The notes below the pieces were generated by a model that saw only the letters and a program-made list of their open reading frames with translations, made no database searches and was not told the DNA's origin. A stretch of 64,000 nucleotides of DNA from Alteriqipengyuania bathyomarina_B (GTDB lineage: Bacteria > Pseudomonadota > Alphaproteobacteria > Sphingomonadales > Sphingomonadaceae): assembly GCF_038594605.1 (NCBI RefSeq), contig NZ_JBCFZM010000001.1:248001-312000 (forward strand). The letters run 5' to 3'. Positions within the stretch are counted from its first letter, which is position 1. Each line of letters starts with the position of its first letter. The position numbers and the translations under genes were made by a program. This document shows positions 33,483 to 41,340 of this stretch, piece by piece.

Positions 33483-34427
33483 TTAACGCGGGTCGATCGT
33501 GGCAGCGAAGCTCGCAGGGTCTACGTTGCGGCCTGTCACCATGATCGTGGTGTCGTCGATCAGCGCTAGCTTACCGGCAAGGGCTGCCGCAAGGGCCGCT
33601 GCGCCGCCGGGTTCGATTACCAGGCCCAGGTTTGCGAAGCCGAAACGCTGTGCCGCGCGCACCTCTTCATCGGTCACGGTGACGCCCGTCTCTGCGCGCC
33701 CGCGCAGCACATCGAGGTTGATCGGCTTGGTCGCGGGGGGCTGGAGCGCGTCGCAGATGGTCTCCGGCGCATCGGGCGCGACCTGCACGATTGCGCCTTT
33801 CGCCAGCGCTTGCCCGACCATATCCCACCCGTAGGGCTCGACCGGCACGATCTTGCTGTCAGGGCAGGCGAGGGCGAGTCCGGCGGTCAGCCCGCCACCG
33901 CCACAGCAAGCGAGGATCATGGGCGGCTGTTTGCCCAGTTGCTCGGTAATCTCGATCCCGGCGCTGCCTTGTCCCTCGATCACCCACGGATCGGCAAAAG
34001 CGTGGACCAGCACCGCGCCGCGTTTTGCGATCTCGCGCGCGGCGACCTCATCGCGATCCTCTCCGGGCCGGTCGTAGAGGATGATTTCGGCGCCGAGCGC
34101 TTCGGTCGCCTCCAGCTTCACCTTCGGTGCGTTGCGCGGCATCACGATAGCGGCCCTGATGCCGAGCTTCCCCGCCGCCCAGGCGACGCCCTGCGCATGG
34201 TTGCCGCTGGACACAGCGATCACGCCGCGCGCACGCTCTTCCTCGCTCAGACACGAAAGCCGCCACCAGCCACCGCGTATCTTGAACGCGCCGATCGGTT
34301 GCAGGCTTTCGGCCTTCACCCAGCATTTCGCGCCGTCGATCTCGACCGGCAGCAGCGGGGTCGGAGGCAGGATTTTTGCGATACTTGCGGCTGCGGCAAG
34401 CACGCCGTCGCGGGTCGGCTTGCGCAT
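33483..34427 (-). CDS. Threonine/serine dehydratase-like PLP enzyme
   Basis: This protein of about 314 residues belongs to the fold-type II PLP family. The PLP lysine is in PIGAFKIRGG around residue 48, followed by VSSGNHAQGVAWAAG, the glycine-rich phosphate loop CCGGGGLTAGLALA near residue 175, and a C-terminal EPGGAAALAAAL. It lacks a regulatory ACT domain, so it is the short, catabolic-type form. It could be threonine dehydratase, serine dehydratase/racemase or a relative. An ATG at codon 9 of the longest frame was preferred, because the upstream portion runs into a repeated intergenic sequence. Confidence 0.82.
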   Translation of the reverse strand: MRKPTRDGVLAAAASIAKILPPTPLLPVEIDGAKCWVKAESLQPIGAFKIRGGWWRLSCLSEEERARGVIAVSSGNHAQGVAWAAGKLGIRAAIVMPRNAPKVKLEATEALGAEIILYDRPGEDRDEVAAREIAKRGAVLVHAFADPWVIEGQGSAGIEITEQLGKQPPMILACCGGGGLTAGLALACPDSKIVPVEPYGWDMVGQALAKGAIVQVAPDAPETICDALQPPATKPINLDVLRGRAETGVTVTDEEVRAAQRFGFANLGLVIEPGGAAALAAALAGKLALIDDTTIMVTGRNVDPASFAATIDPR

Positions 34428-34442
34428 CAGGCTGCATGCTCC

Positions 34443-34466
34443 CTGACACACCTGACACAGTGTCCT
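34443..34466. repeat. Dispersed 24-base intergenic repeat, copy 2
   Basis: This copy is base-for-base identical to the copy at 27,642-27,665 and is followed by GAGGCGAAAAAACC, again with six A. Here it lies 16 to 39 bases upstream of the dehydratase ATG, a position suited to an operator or promoter-proximal site, whereas copy 1 follows a stop codon. The two copies therefore do not share one genic context. Confidence 0.75.
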
Positions 34467-34668
34467 GAGGCGAAAAAACCGGCCGGGTCACGCCGACACG
34501 CTTCAGGCAGTTCGATGATGGGATTTGGCGCGCTCATGCGGCCCCGTTAGAACCCCCGACCGGGTTAGGAAAGCACGCTTTGCCACAACGCGCGCCGGAT
34601 CGTTTGGAGGCGCGCGTCCGTTTGGCTAAGGGCGCGCGCAAGGATTCGAATTCGAAAGGAATACGCAC

Positions 34669-35880
34669 ATGGCGAAGGTACTGGTGATCGGGGCAGGGGG
34701 CGTCAGCTCGGTCTGCGTCCACAAGATGGCGATGAACGACGGAATTTTCAGCGACATTCACCTCGCCAGCCGCACGAAATCGAAGTGCGATGCAATCGCC
34801 GCCTCGGTGAAGGAGCGCACCGGCGTGGACATCGCGACCTACGAGATCGACGCGGAAGAAGTCCCCGCGATGGTCAACCTGATCAAGAAGGTTCAGCCCA
34901 AGCTGGTCGTCAATCTGGCGCTTCCCTATCAGGACCTGCCGATCATGGATGCCTGCCTCGAAGCGGGCGTCGACTACCTCGACACCGCGAATTACGAGCC
35001 CAAGGACGAGGCGAAGTTCGAATATCACTGGCAGTGGGCCTATCAGGATCGCTTCAAGCAGGCCGGCCTGACCGCATTGCTCGGCTCCGGCTTCGATCCG
35101 GGCGTGACCAGCGTGTTCACGATGTGGCTCAAGAAGCACAAGCTGAAAACCATCCGCCAGCTCGACATTCTCGACTGCAACGGCGGCGACCATGGGCAGG
35201 CCTTCGCGACCAACTTCAACCCGGAAATCAACATCCGCGAAGTGACCGCGCCTGCGCGCCACTGGGAAAATGGCGAGTGGGTCGAAACGCCCGCGATGCA
35301 GGTGAAGACCGAGTTCGACTTCGAGGAAGTCGGCCCCAAGAACGCCTACATGATGTATCACGAGGAGCTGGAAAGCCTCGCCAAGTTCGTGCCCGAGCTA
35401 GAGCGTGCGCGCTTCTGGATGACCTTCGGCGATGAGTACATCAAGCACCTCAGCGTGCTGCAGGCGGTCGGCATGACCAGCATCGAGCCGGTCAAGTACC
35501 AGGGCCGCGACATCATCCCGCTGCAGTTCCTCGCCGCCGTGCTGCCCAAGCCGGAAAGCCTCGGCGAAACGACCAAGGGCAAGACCAATATCGGCGTCAT
35601 CGCGACCGGCGAGGCGCTGGATGGCAGCGGCGAGAAGACGTTCTACATCAACAATATCTGCAGCCACGAAGCGGCTTACGAGGAAACCGGCAACCAGGCG
35701 GTCTCCTACACCACCGGCGTCCCCGCGATGATCGGCAGCGCGATGATGGTGCAGGGCACGTGGGACGGCGACGGCGTGTTCAACATGGAGCAGTTCGATC
35801 CCGATCCCTTCATGGACATGCTGAACGATCACGGCCTGCCGTGGAACGTGAAGGAGCTGGACGGGCCGGTCGGGTTCTGA
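34669..35880 (+). CDS. Carboxynorspermidine/carboxyspermidine dehydrogenase (saccharopine dehydrogenase family)
   Basis: This 403-residue enzyme reductively joins aspartate semialdehyde with a diamine (putrescine or diaminopropane) to give carboxy(nor)spermidine. It has the N-terminal NAD(P) site VLVIGAGGVSSVCVHKMA, VNLALPYQDLPIMDACL, GVDYLDTANYEP, and LLGSGFDPGVTSVFTMW, the standard layout of CANSDH/CASDH. It starts with ATG after AAAGGA. Partner genes for the same pathway, the decarboxylase and ornithine decarboxylase, lie 3.5 and 5.5 kb downstream on the same strand rather than adjacent. Confidence 0.92.
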   Translation: MAKVLVIGAGGVSSVCVHKMAMNDGIFSDIHLASRTKSKCDAIAASVKERTGVDIATYEIDAEEVPAMVNLIKKVQPKLVVNLALPYQDLPIMDACLEAGVDYLDTANYEPKDEAKFEYHWQWAYQDRFKQAGLTALLGSGFDPGVTSVFTMWLKKHKLKTIRQLDILDCNGGDHGQAFATNFNPEINIREVTAPARHWENGEWVETPAMQVKTEFDFEEVGPKNAYMMYHEELESLAKFVPELERARFWMTFGDEYIKHLSVLQAVGMTSIEPVKYQGRDIIPLQFLAAVLPKPESLGETTKGKTNIGVIATGEALDGSGEKTFYINNICSHEAAYEETGNQAVSYTTGVPAMIGSAMMVQGTWDGDGVFNMEQFDPDPFMDMLNDHGLPWNVKELDGPVGF

Positions 35881-35882
35881 CG

Positions 35883-36398
35883 ATGGGCGCGGTCCTCGAA
35901 GTCTACCGGGGCGATATTACGAAGCTGGATGTCGACGCAATCGTCAACGCCGCCAATTCCTCCCTGTTGGGCGGGGGCGGCGTCGATGGCGCGATCCACC
36001 GTGCGGCGGGCAAGGAGCTGGTCCACGAATGCCGCCTGCTGGGCGGATGCAAGACCGGGCAGGCCAAGATCACCGGCGGATACGAGCTGCTGGAGAAACA
36101 CATCATCCATACGGTCGGCCCGGTCTGGCGCGGGGGTGATAACGGGGAGCCGGAATTGCTCGCAGACTGCTATCGCAACTCGCTGCGGGTCGCGCGCGAG
36201 AATGCGGTGCGAAGTCTGGCTTTCCCTGCGATTTCGACCGGCATCTACGGCTTTCCGATAGAGCGTGCCGCGCCCATCGCCGTGCGGACGGTGCGCGAAG
36301 AGGCGGCGCGGCATGACGGGGCGTTCGACCGCATCCTGTTCGTTTGCTTCGACGCCGCCGCGCAGTCGGCGTTCGAGGCTGCGCTGGCAGGCGATTGA
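35883..36398 (+). CDS. Macro-domain protein, O-acetyl-ADP-ribose deacetylase-like
   Basis: This 171-residue single-domain protein shows the ADP-ribose-binding pattern: YRGDITKLDVDAIVNAANSS, LLGGGGVDGAIHRAAG, GYELLEKHIIHTVGPVW, and FPAISTGIYGFPIERAA. All MacroD-type key elements (the NAAN loop, GGGGVDGAIH and the STGIYG loop) are intact. It would remove mono-ADP-ribose or hydrolyse O-acetyl-ADP-ribose. It starts only two bases after the stop of the polyamine dehydrogenase, so the two are likely one transcript; a functional link is not known. Confidence 0.92.
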   Translation: MGAVLEVYRGDITKLDVDAIVNAANSSLLGGGGVDGAIHRAAGKELVHECRLLGGCKTGQAKITGGYELLEKHIIHTVGPVWRGGDNGEPELLADCYRNSLRVARENAVRSLAFPAISTGIYGFPIERAAPIAVRTVREEAARHDGAFDRILFVCFDAAAQSAFEAALAGD

Positions 36399-36498
36399 GC
36401 GCGGTCCCGCAAGAGGCGAAGCGTGCGAGTTGACATGCCGGACCGCCGCTGCATTTGCTCGCCGGAGTTCAAGCAAATCGGCCGGAGTATTCTCAACC

Positions 36499-37788
36499 AT
36501 GCGCAGCTTCGCCCTCGGGTGTCTTGTCTTTGCCTCGCTGGGCGTTTCGGTGCCTGCCACGGCGCAGGACGTGTCCGCTGGCTCGGCCCAGCCCGAGGCG
36601 GCTTTCGATGCGGCGGCGGCGTGGGGCGAGTTCGAACAGCTGCTGCGCGGCAGGTATGCCTATATCGAGCGCGACGATATCGACGTCGAGGCGCAGCTGA
36701 AGCGATCGCGCGCGCTGGCGGCCAGGGCGCCCGACAAGGCGGCGCTGCGGCGGATCATGCACCGCACCGCGCTCACCTTCATGGACCCGCACCTGATCGT
36801 CGGCCCGTTTGAGGATGACGACTACGCCATCGTGATGACCGCCGCCGATCTCGACGCGCGGTTCCATGATGGCGGGGCGATGATCGTCGATGTGCGGCGC
36901 GGATCGCCTGCGTTCGACGCGGGGTTGCGGCCGGGCGACGAGGTGCTTTCCATCGGCGGCAAACCAGCGAATTCTGCCGCGCGGGCTCCCTTCGTCGAGG
37001 TGCTGCCCGATCCTACCGCGGCGCAGCTCGACTACGGGCTGACGCTGGCGGTCAACGGGCGGCGCAGGGGCGAGCGCACGCTGGAAATCCGCTCGGCAAA
37101 GGGTCAGACCCGCACGGTCGAGCTGGGCTCGACGCGCGACTGGGCCAACTCGCTGCGCGAGCGCGATCTGGTCGATCTTTCCTTCGTCGGCACCGGCGGC
37201 GATGTCGCGGTTCTGACGCCGCTCAATTCGCTGGGCGACAATGGCACGATCACCGCCTTCGACGCAGCGATGAAGGAGGCCATCGGGGCGGGCGCTCGCG
37301 CGATCATCCTCGACATGCGCGAGACGCCCAGCGGCGGAAACACCGAGGTTGGCCGCTCGATCATCGGTCATTTCACCAACCGGGTGAGCCCATACCAGAT
37401 GCACCGCATTCCCGCGTTCGAGCGAGAATTTACCGTGCCGCGCCAGTTCGTCGAGTATGTCTTCCCGCGCGAGCCCTACTTCGGCGGGCCGGTCGTCGTG
37501 CTCCACGGCCGCTGGACCGGCAGCATGGGCGAAGGGATCGTCATCGGGATGGATGCAGCGACCCGCGCGACGACGATCGGCTCGAACATGGGCGATCTGC
37601 TGGGCGGGCTCTGGAACGAGCAGGTCGAACTGAGCGGCGCGCGCGTCGACCTGGGCGGGGAGGCGCTGTTCCATGTCGATGGCACGCCGCGAGAGGACTA
37701 CGTCGCCGCGATTCCCATCGAGCCAGCCAGCACCGGGGCCGACGGCTCGGATCCGGGGATCGCACGGGCATTGAAGGAACTGGAATAG
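36499..37788 (+). CDS. S41 family peptidase (PDZ-containing, exported)
   Basis: This 429-residue protein has a signal peptide (MRSFALGCLVFASLGVSVPA). It has a PDZ-like region around residues 130 to 170 (VRRGSPAFDAGLRPGDEVLS). The C-terminal serine peptidase domain shows AIILDMRETPSGGNTEVG and the nucleophile in WTGSMGEGIVIGMD near residue 340, then TTIGSNMGDLLGG. This matches tail-specific/S41 proteases. It should act in the periplasm on unknown substrates. The ATG start gives a proper signal peptide. Confidence 0.87.
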   Translation: MRSFALGCLVFASLGVSVPATAQDVSAGSAQPEAAFDAAAAWGEFEQLLRGRYAYIERDDIDVEAQLKRSRALAARAPDKAALRRIMHRTALTFMDPHLIVGPFEDDDYAIVMTAADLDARFHDGGAMIVDVRRGSPAFDAGLRPGDEVLSIGGKPANSAARAPFVEVLPDPTAAQLDYGLTLAVNGRRRGERTLEIRSAKGQTRTVELGSTRDWANSLRERDLVDLSFVGTGGDVAVLTPLNSLGDNGTITAFDAAMKEAIGAGARAIILDMRETPSGGNTEVGRSIIGHFTNRVSPYQMHRIPAFEREFTVPRQFVEYVFPREPYFGGPVVVLHGRWTGSMGEGIVIGMDAATRATTIGSNMGDLLGGLWNEQVELSGARVDLGGEALFHVDGTPREDYVAAIPIEPASTGADGSDPGIARALKELE

Positions 37789-37807
37789 CGCCGCCGACCG
37801 TGGGCGA

Positions 37808-39217
37808 TCACCTGCTCGCCGGGCGGCCCCCATAGGCGATACCCAGCCGCACCGCCGCCCACACCAGCCCCAGGATCGCGATCGCCTTCAGCATCAGCGC
37901 CATGTCCGGCTGGAACAGCGCGAGCGTCGCCAGCGAGACGCCGAACAGCTGTGGTATGATCGACACGCACATCCATGCCACCGCCGCCATCGCGGCCAGC
38001 GGAAACCACAGACTGAACCGCCCGAACGCGCTGGCTCGTTTCGCACGCAGCGATCCGCGCTTCACCCATGCCCACGCCATCGCCAGCAGCAGCACGATGG
38101 GCCCGGCTGCCAGCGAGAGGAAGTTGGCGATCCGCATCGCTCGGCCCGTGTCTCCCGGCGGCGGCAGGTCGAGCGCGCGCGCGACCAGCCCGTAACGCAG
38201 CTGCGTCGTCTCGGCGAAACCCATCCCGCTGCCGCCATTGGTCAGCACCACCACACCGCGCTTCTTCGCGGGGATCATCGCCGCGATCGTCTCGAACCCG
38301 GGGCTCAGCCCGGTATGATAGGCGCTGCCTTCCGCACCATCGAGCATCCAGCCAAAGCCGTAACCGGGCGACGCATCGCTGGCAGGCTCGAGCATCCGTG
38401 CCTTGCCCGCCGCACTCAGGATATCGCCGCGCCCGTTCATCATCATCTGCAGATAACGCGCGAGGTCGCCCGCGGTGGAAACGATGCCGCCTTGCGGGGC
38501 CGAGCCAAGGCCGCTCCATTTCGCCTCCGTCGCGCGCATCGAACCGAACCACGGCACATGCCCTTGCGCAATCGCGCCCTGCGGCTCTCCACTCGAGACA
38601 TAGCTGTCGTCCATGCCAAGCGGGTCGAAGATGTTCGCCGCAACATAGTCGGAATAGCGCATTGCGCTGACCGACTCGATCACGCGGCCGAGGATCAGGT
38701 AGTTGGCGTTGGAATATTCCCACCGGCTGCCGGGCGAATAGTCTGGTTCCTGCTGCGCAAACCATGCGGCGCGGCGCGCGATCCCATCGGGCAGAGCTTC
38801 GGTGTCCGCCGGGGCGCTGTTGCCCTGGAGGGTCGAATAGCCGCTGGTGTGGCCGAGCAATTGCCTCAGCGTGATCGCCCCGGCGGGCTTGCCCTGGAAA
38901 TCGCCAAGGTAGTGCGACACCGGCTGGTCCAGATCGAGCTTGCCCGCTTCGACCAGTTGCATGATCGCGAGCGCGGTGAAGCTCTTGGAGATCGAACCGA
39001 GCAGGAAGCGCGTTTCGGCGGTCACCGGCTCGTCGCCGCCCCTTGCGACTACGCCATGCGCGCCGGTTGTCACTTCGTCGCCGTCGACCATCGCCCAGGC
39101 GACACCGGGCAGCGCGCTATCGCGCATCTGCCCCGCGACGAAATCGTCCAGCTCGCCTGCCGATGCAGGAGCGATCAGGGCCGCCAGCAACAACAATACC
39201 GCCGATATGCGGAGCAT
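37808..39217 (-). CDS. Serine hydrolase, class C beta-lactamase-like family
   Basis: This 469-residue exported protein has a signal peptide (MLRISAVLLLLAALIAPASA). The beta-lactamase domain shows the SxxK nucleophile in LGSISKSFTALAIMQ near residue 75, the YxN element YSNANYLILG and a C-terminal HTGLSPGF (the HTG triad element). Three or more membrane helices follow in the last 120 residues (FLSLAAGPIVLLLAMAWAW and two others), an arrangement seen in membrane-anchored PBP4-like esterases. The start has AGGGGAACGCAG upstream. It converges on the S41 peptidase gene with a 19-base gap. Confidence 0.87.
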   Translation of the reverse strand: MLRISAVLLLLAALIAPASAGELDDFVAGQMRDSALPGVAWAMVDGDEVTTGAHGVVARGGDEPVTAETRFLLGSISKSFTALAIMQLVEAGKLDLDQPVSHYLGDFQGKPAGAITLRQLLGHTSGYSTLQGNSAPADTEALPDGIARRAAWFAQQEPDYSPGSRWEYSNANYLILGRVIESVSAMRYSDYVAANIFDPLGMDDSYVSSGEPQGAIAQGHVPWFGSMRATEAKWSGLGSAPQGGIVSTAGDLARYLQMMMNGRGDILSAAGKARMLEPASDASPGYGFGWMLDGAEGSAYHTGLSPGFETIAAMIPAKKRGVVVLTNGGSGMGFAETTQLRYGLVARALDLPPPGDTGRAMRIANFLSLAAGPIVLLLAMAWAWVKRGSLRAKRASAFGRFSLWFPLAAMAAVAWMCVSIIPQLFGVSLATLALFQPDMALMLKAIAILGLVWAAVRLGIAYGGRPASR

Positions 39218-39313
39218 TCTGCGTTCCCCTCCGACTGTGCGCGAATCCGATCCCTGAAACGGTTGCATAGCACCGATTGCTGAGACGGCCACAAGTCGTC
39301 GACCGACATATCA

Positions 39314-39352
39314 CGGCAGCCGATGACGGCAGCCGATGACAGCACCCGATGA
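39314..39352. repeat. Three tandem 13-base units
   Basis: CGGCAGCCGATGA occurs twice exactly and then once with two changes (CAGCACCCGATGA), all directly adjacent, in the gap upstream of the decarboxylase. It is probably a slippage-generated microrepeat. One ATG in the third unit is in frame with the decarboxylase and could serve as a longer start. Confidence 0.75.
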
Positions 39353-39383
39353 CAGGGGCGCGCCGCTTCCCTATCTGGCGCCC

Positions 39384-40556
39384 ATGGAAACAAAAGCCGG
39401 CGACCCGGGCGCCTTCGCCCATTTCGATCTCTCTCGCGTCGAGACCCCTGCCTTCGTGGTGGATGCGGCCAAGCTGCGCGCCAACTGCCAGATCCTGGCG
39501 GAAATCCGCGACGAGGCGGACATCAAGATGCTCAGCGCGCTGAAAGCGTTCAGCATGTGGAGCACCGCGCCGATCCTGGGCGAATATCTCGACGGGGTAT
39601 GCACATCGGGCCTGTGGGAAGCGCGGCTGGCATCCGAGTTCTACGATGGCGAGATCAGCACCTATTGCGCGGCCTACAAACCCGACGAGCTGGAGGAGGT
39701 TGCGCGGCTATCCGACCATGTCATCTTCAACTCGCCCGGCCAGATGAGCCGCGCCGCGCTGATCCTCGAGCATGCGCGCGCCAGTGGCGGTGCGTTCGAT
39801 GTGGGCCTCAGGATCAACCCGCAAGTGCCGACCGGTGAGGTGCCGCGTTACGATCCGTCCAGCCCCGGCAGCCGCTTGGGCTTTCCGCTCAGCCAGCTGA
39901 CCGAGGAGCATATGGAAGGGGTGGAAGGCATCCACTTCCACAATCTGTGCGAACAGGGCTTCGAACCGCTCAACCGCACGTGGGACCGGGTGTTCGACGC
40001 GATCGAGCCGTGGTTCGGCCAGCTCAAATGGATCAATATGGGTGGCGGCCACCACATCACCCGCGCCGATTACGAGCGCGACGAGCTGATCGAGTTCCTG
40101 CGCGACGCGAAGGATGACACGGGGGCGGAAATCTACCTCGAACCGGGCGAGGCGGTGGCGCTCGATGCGGGTATCCTGGTGGGCACGATCCTCGATACCG
40201 GAGAGAACGACGGGCCATTCGCCATCACCGACATTTCCGCCACCTGCCACATGCCCGACGTGATCGAAGCGCCGTACCGGCCCGCGATGCTGGACGAGAA
40301 AGCGGGCGAGCCGCCGGTGCGGCTGGGCGGATCATCATGCCTCGCGGGCGATGTGATCGGCGAATATTCGCTGCCGGTGCCCAACGAGCCGGGGCAGCGG
40401 ATCGCCTTCCTCGACCAAGCGCATTATTCGATGGTGAAAACCAACACTTTCAACGGGGTCCCGCTGCCCTCGATCTGGCTGTGGGACAGCGAAACCGACG
40501 CGCTCGATTGCGTCAAGCGCTTCGGCTACGAGGAATTTCGCAACCGGCTTAGCTGA
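39384..40556 (+). CDS. nspC: Carboxynorspermidine decarboxylase
   Basis: This 390-residue PLP enzyme of the fold III (alanine racemase-like) family removes the carboxyl group from carboxy(nor)spermidine. Marks are ETPAFVVDAAKLRANCQIL, the PLP-lysine loop SALKAFSMWSTAPIL, IHFHNLCEQGFEPL, INMGGGHHITRADY, EPGEAVALDAGILVGT, and the C-terminal CLAGDVIGEY. It acts after the dehydrogenase encoded 3.5 kb upstream. The ATG is preferred to one 16 codons upstream, which lies in a tandem repeat. Confidence 0.93.
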   Translation: METKAGDPGAFAHFDLSRVETPAFVVDAAKLRANCQILAEIRDEADIKMLSALKAFSMWSTAPILGEYLDGVCTSGLWEARLASEFYDGEISTYCAAYKPDELEEVARLSDHVIFNSPGQMSRAALILEHARASGGAFDVGLRINPQVPTGEVPRYDPSSPGSRLGFPLSQLTEEHMEGVEGIHFHNLCEQGFEPLNRTWDRVFDAIEPWFGQLKWINMGGGHHITRADYERDELIEFLRDAKDDTGAEIYLEPGEAVALDAGILVGTILDTGENDGPFAITDISATCHMPDVIEAPYRPAMLDEKAGEPPVRLGGSSCLAGDVIGEYSLPVPNEPGQRIAFLDQAHYSMVKTNTFNGVPLPSIWLWDSETDALDCVKRFGYEEFRNRLS

Positions 40557-40633
40557 ACCAGGCAAAGCGCGGTGCTGGCCAAAGCCCGCGGATTGTGGAA
40601 GCTTCTTCCGGCATCGGAAGGGGACGGACACAC

Positions 40634-41131
40634 ATGATTCGCAAGCTGACACTCGGATTCTCGCTTGGCCTCGCTCTGCTCGCCGCGCCTGGGTCGGCCC
40701 AGGATTACGCGCCGAAGCGCGTCGTCGGCGCGGTCGATATCGACGACCTTAAGGCGATCGTGGCCTCGCTCGATCACACGCTGATCGAAGTGGGGAGCGG
40801 CGACGAGGTTACGCTCGGCGCAAGCGCCGATGACGGCACCAAGTACATCCTCACCGGCACGGCCTGCGACCGGGGCGGCATAGCGGGCTGCCAGGGCGTG
40901 ATGATGCAGGTTCGGTACGATCCGATAGCTTCGGTCACCGATGCGGATCTGGCCCGTGCCAACCGCGAACAGGCAGCCATTCTCACATGGCAGGACGATT
41001 CGAACGGCACGATCGGCACGACCCGTTACGTGGTGCTCGATCATGGGATAACGATGGCCAACCTGCGCGAGAACGTGCGCGTCTTGCTGGCCATCACCCC
41101 CCTCGCGATCGAGGCACTCGTCGGCGATTGA
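40634..41131 (+). CDS. YbjN domain-containing exported protein
   Basis: This 165-residue protein has a signal peptide (MIRKLTLGFSLGLALLAAPG, ending near SAQ). The mature part is similar to YbjN/PF10722 proteins, with a DIDDLKAIVASLDHTLIEVG start and the alternating strands LTGTACDRGGIAGCQGVMMQVRYD and GTTRYVVLDHGITMANLRENV. It could be a chaperone-like periplasmic protein, though the function is not known for exported forms. It sits between two polyamine genes on the same strand. Confidence 0.72.
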   Translation: MIRKLTLGFSLGLALLAAPGSAQDYAPKRVVGAVDIDDLKAIVASLDHTLIEVGSGDEVTLGASADDGTKYILTGTACDRGGIAGCQGVMMQVRYDPIASVTDADLARANREQAAILTWQDDSNGTIGTTRYVVLDHGITMANLRENVRVLLAITPLAIEALVGD

Positions 41132-41182
41132 ACGCGGCAGCCCGTCGCACTCTGGCGGGTTTTCGGAACCCCCTGCTTTCCC

Positions 41183-41340
41183 AGCGTTGAATCAAGGAAC
41201 GCTGCGCTGACGATTTCTCTTGCATCGGTAGGCGGATGGCTTATTTGCCCGCCTCCGCTGCCCCAAGGGGACTCTTAAACCGCAAGGCAGCCCCGGCACC
41301 GTCCGGTACTGAAACCTAACCGTTTTGGGGGTCCCTTGAA
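41183..41340 (+). ncRNA. Candidate speF leader RNA upstream of ornithine decarboxylase
   Basis: The 209-base gap before the ornithine decarboxylase gene contains several stems in succession. AGCGTT at 41,183 pairs with AACGCT at 41,198. AGGCGG at 41,230 pairs with CCGCCT at 41,249. CCCCAAGGGG occurs at 41,261, and a CCGG/CCGG stem (CCGGCACCGTCCGG) further down. An AACGCTGCGCTGACG-like segment and a G-rich tract lie before the TTG start. Alphaproteobacterial ornithine decarboxylase genes are known to carry the speF motif (Rfam RF00518), and the position and helices fit it. The match is recalled from memory and not computed. Confidence 0.55.
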
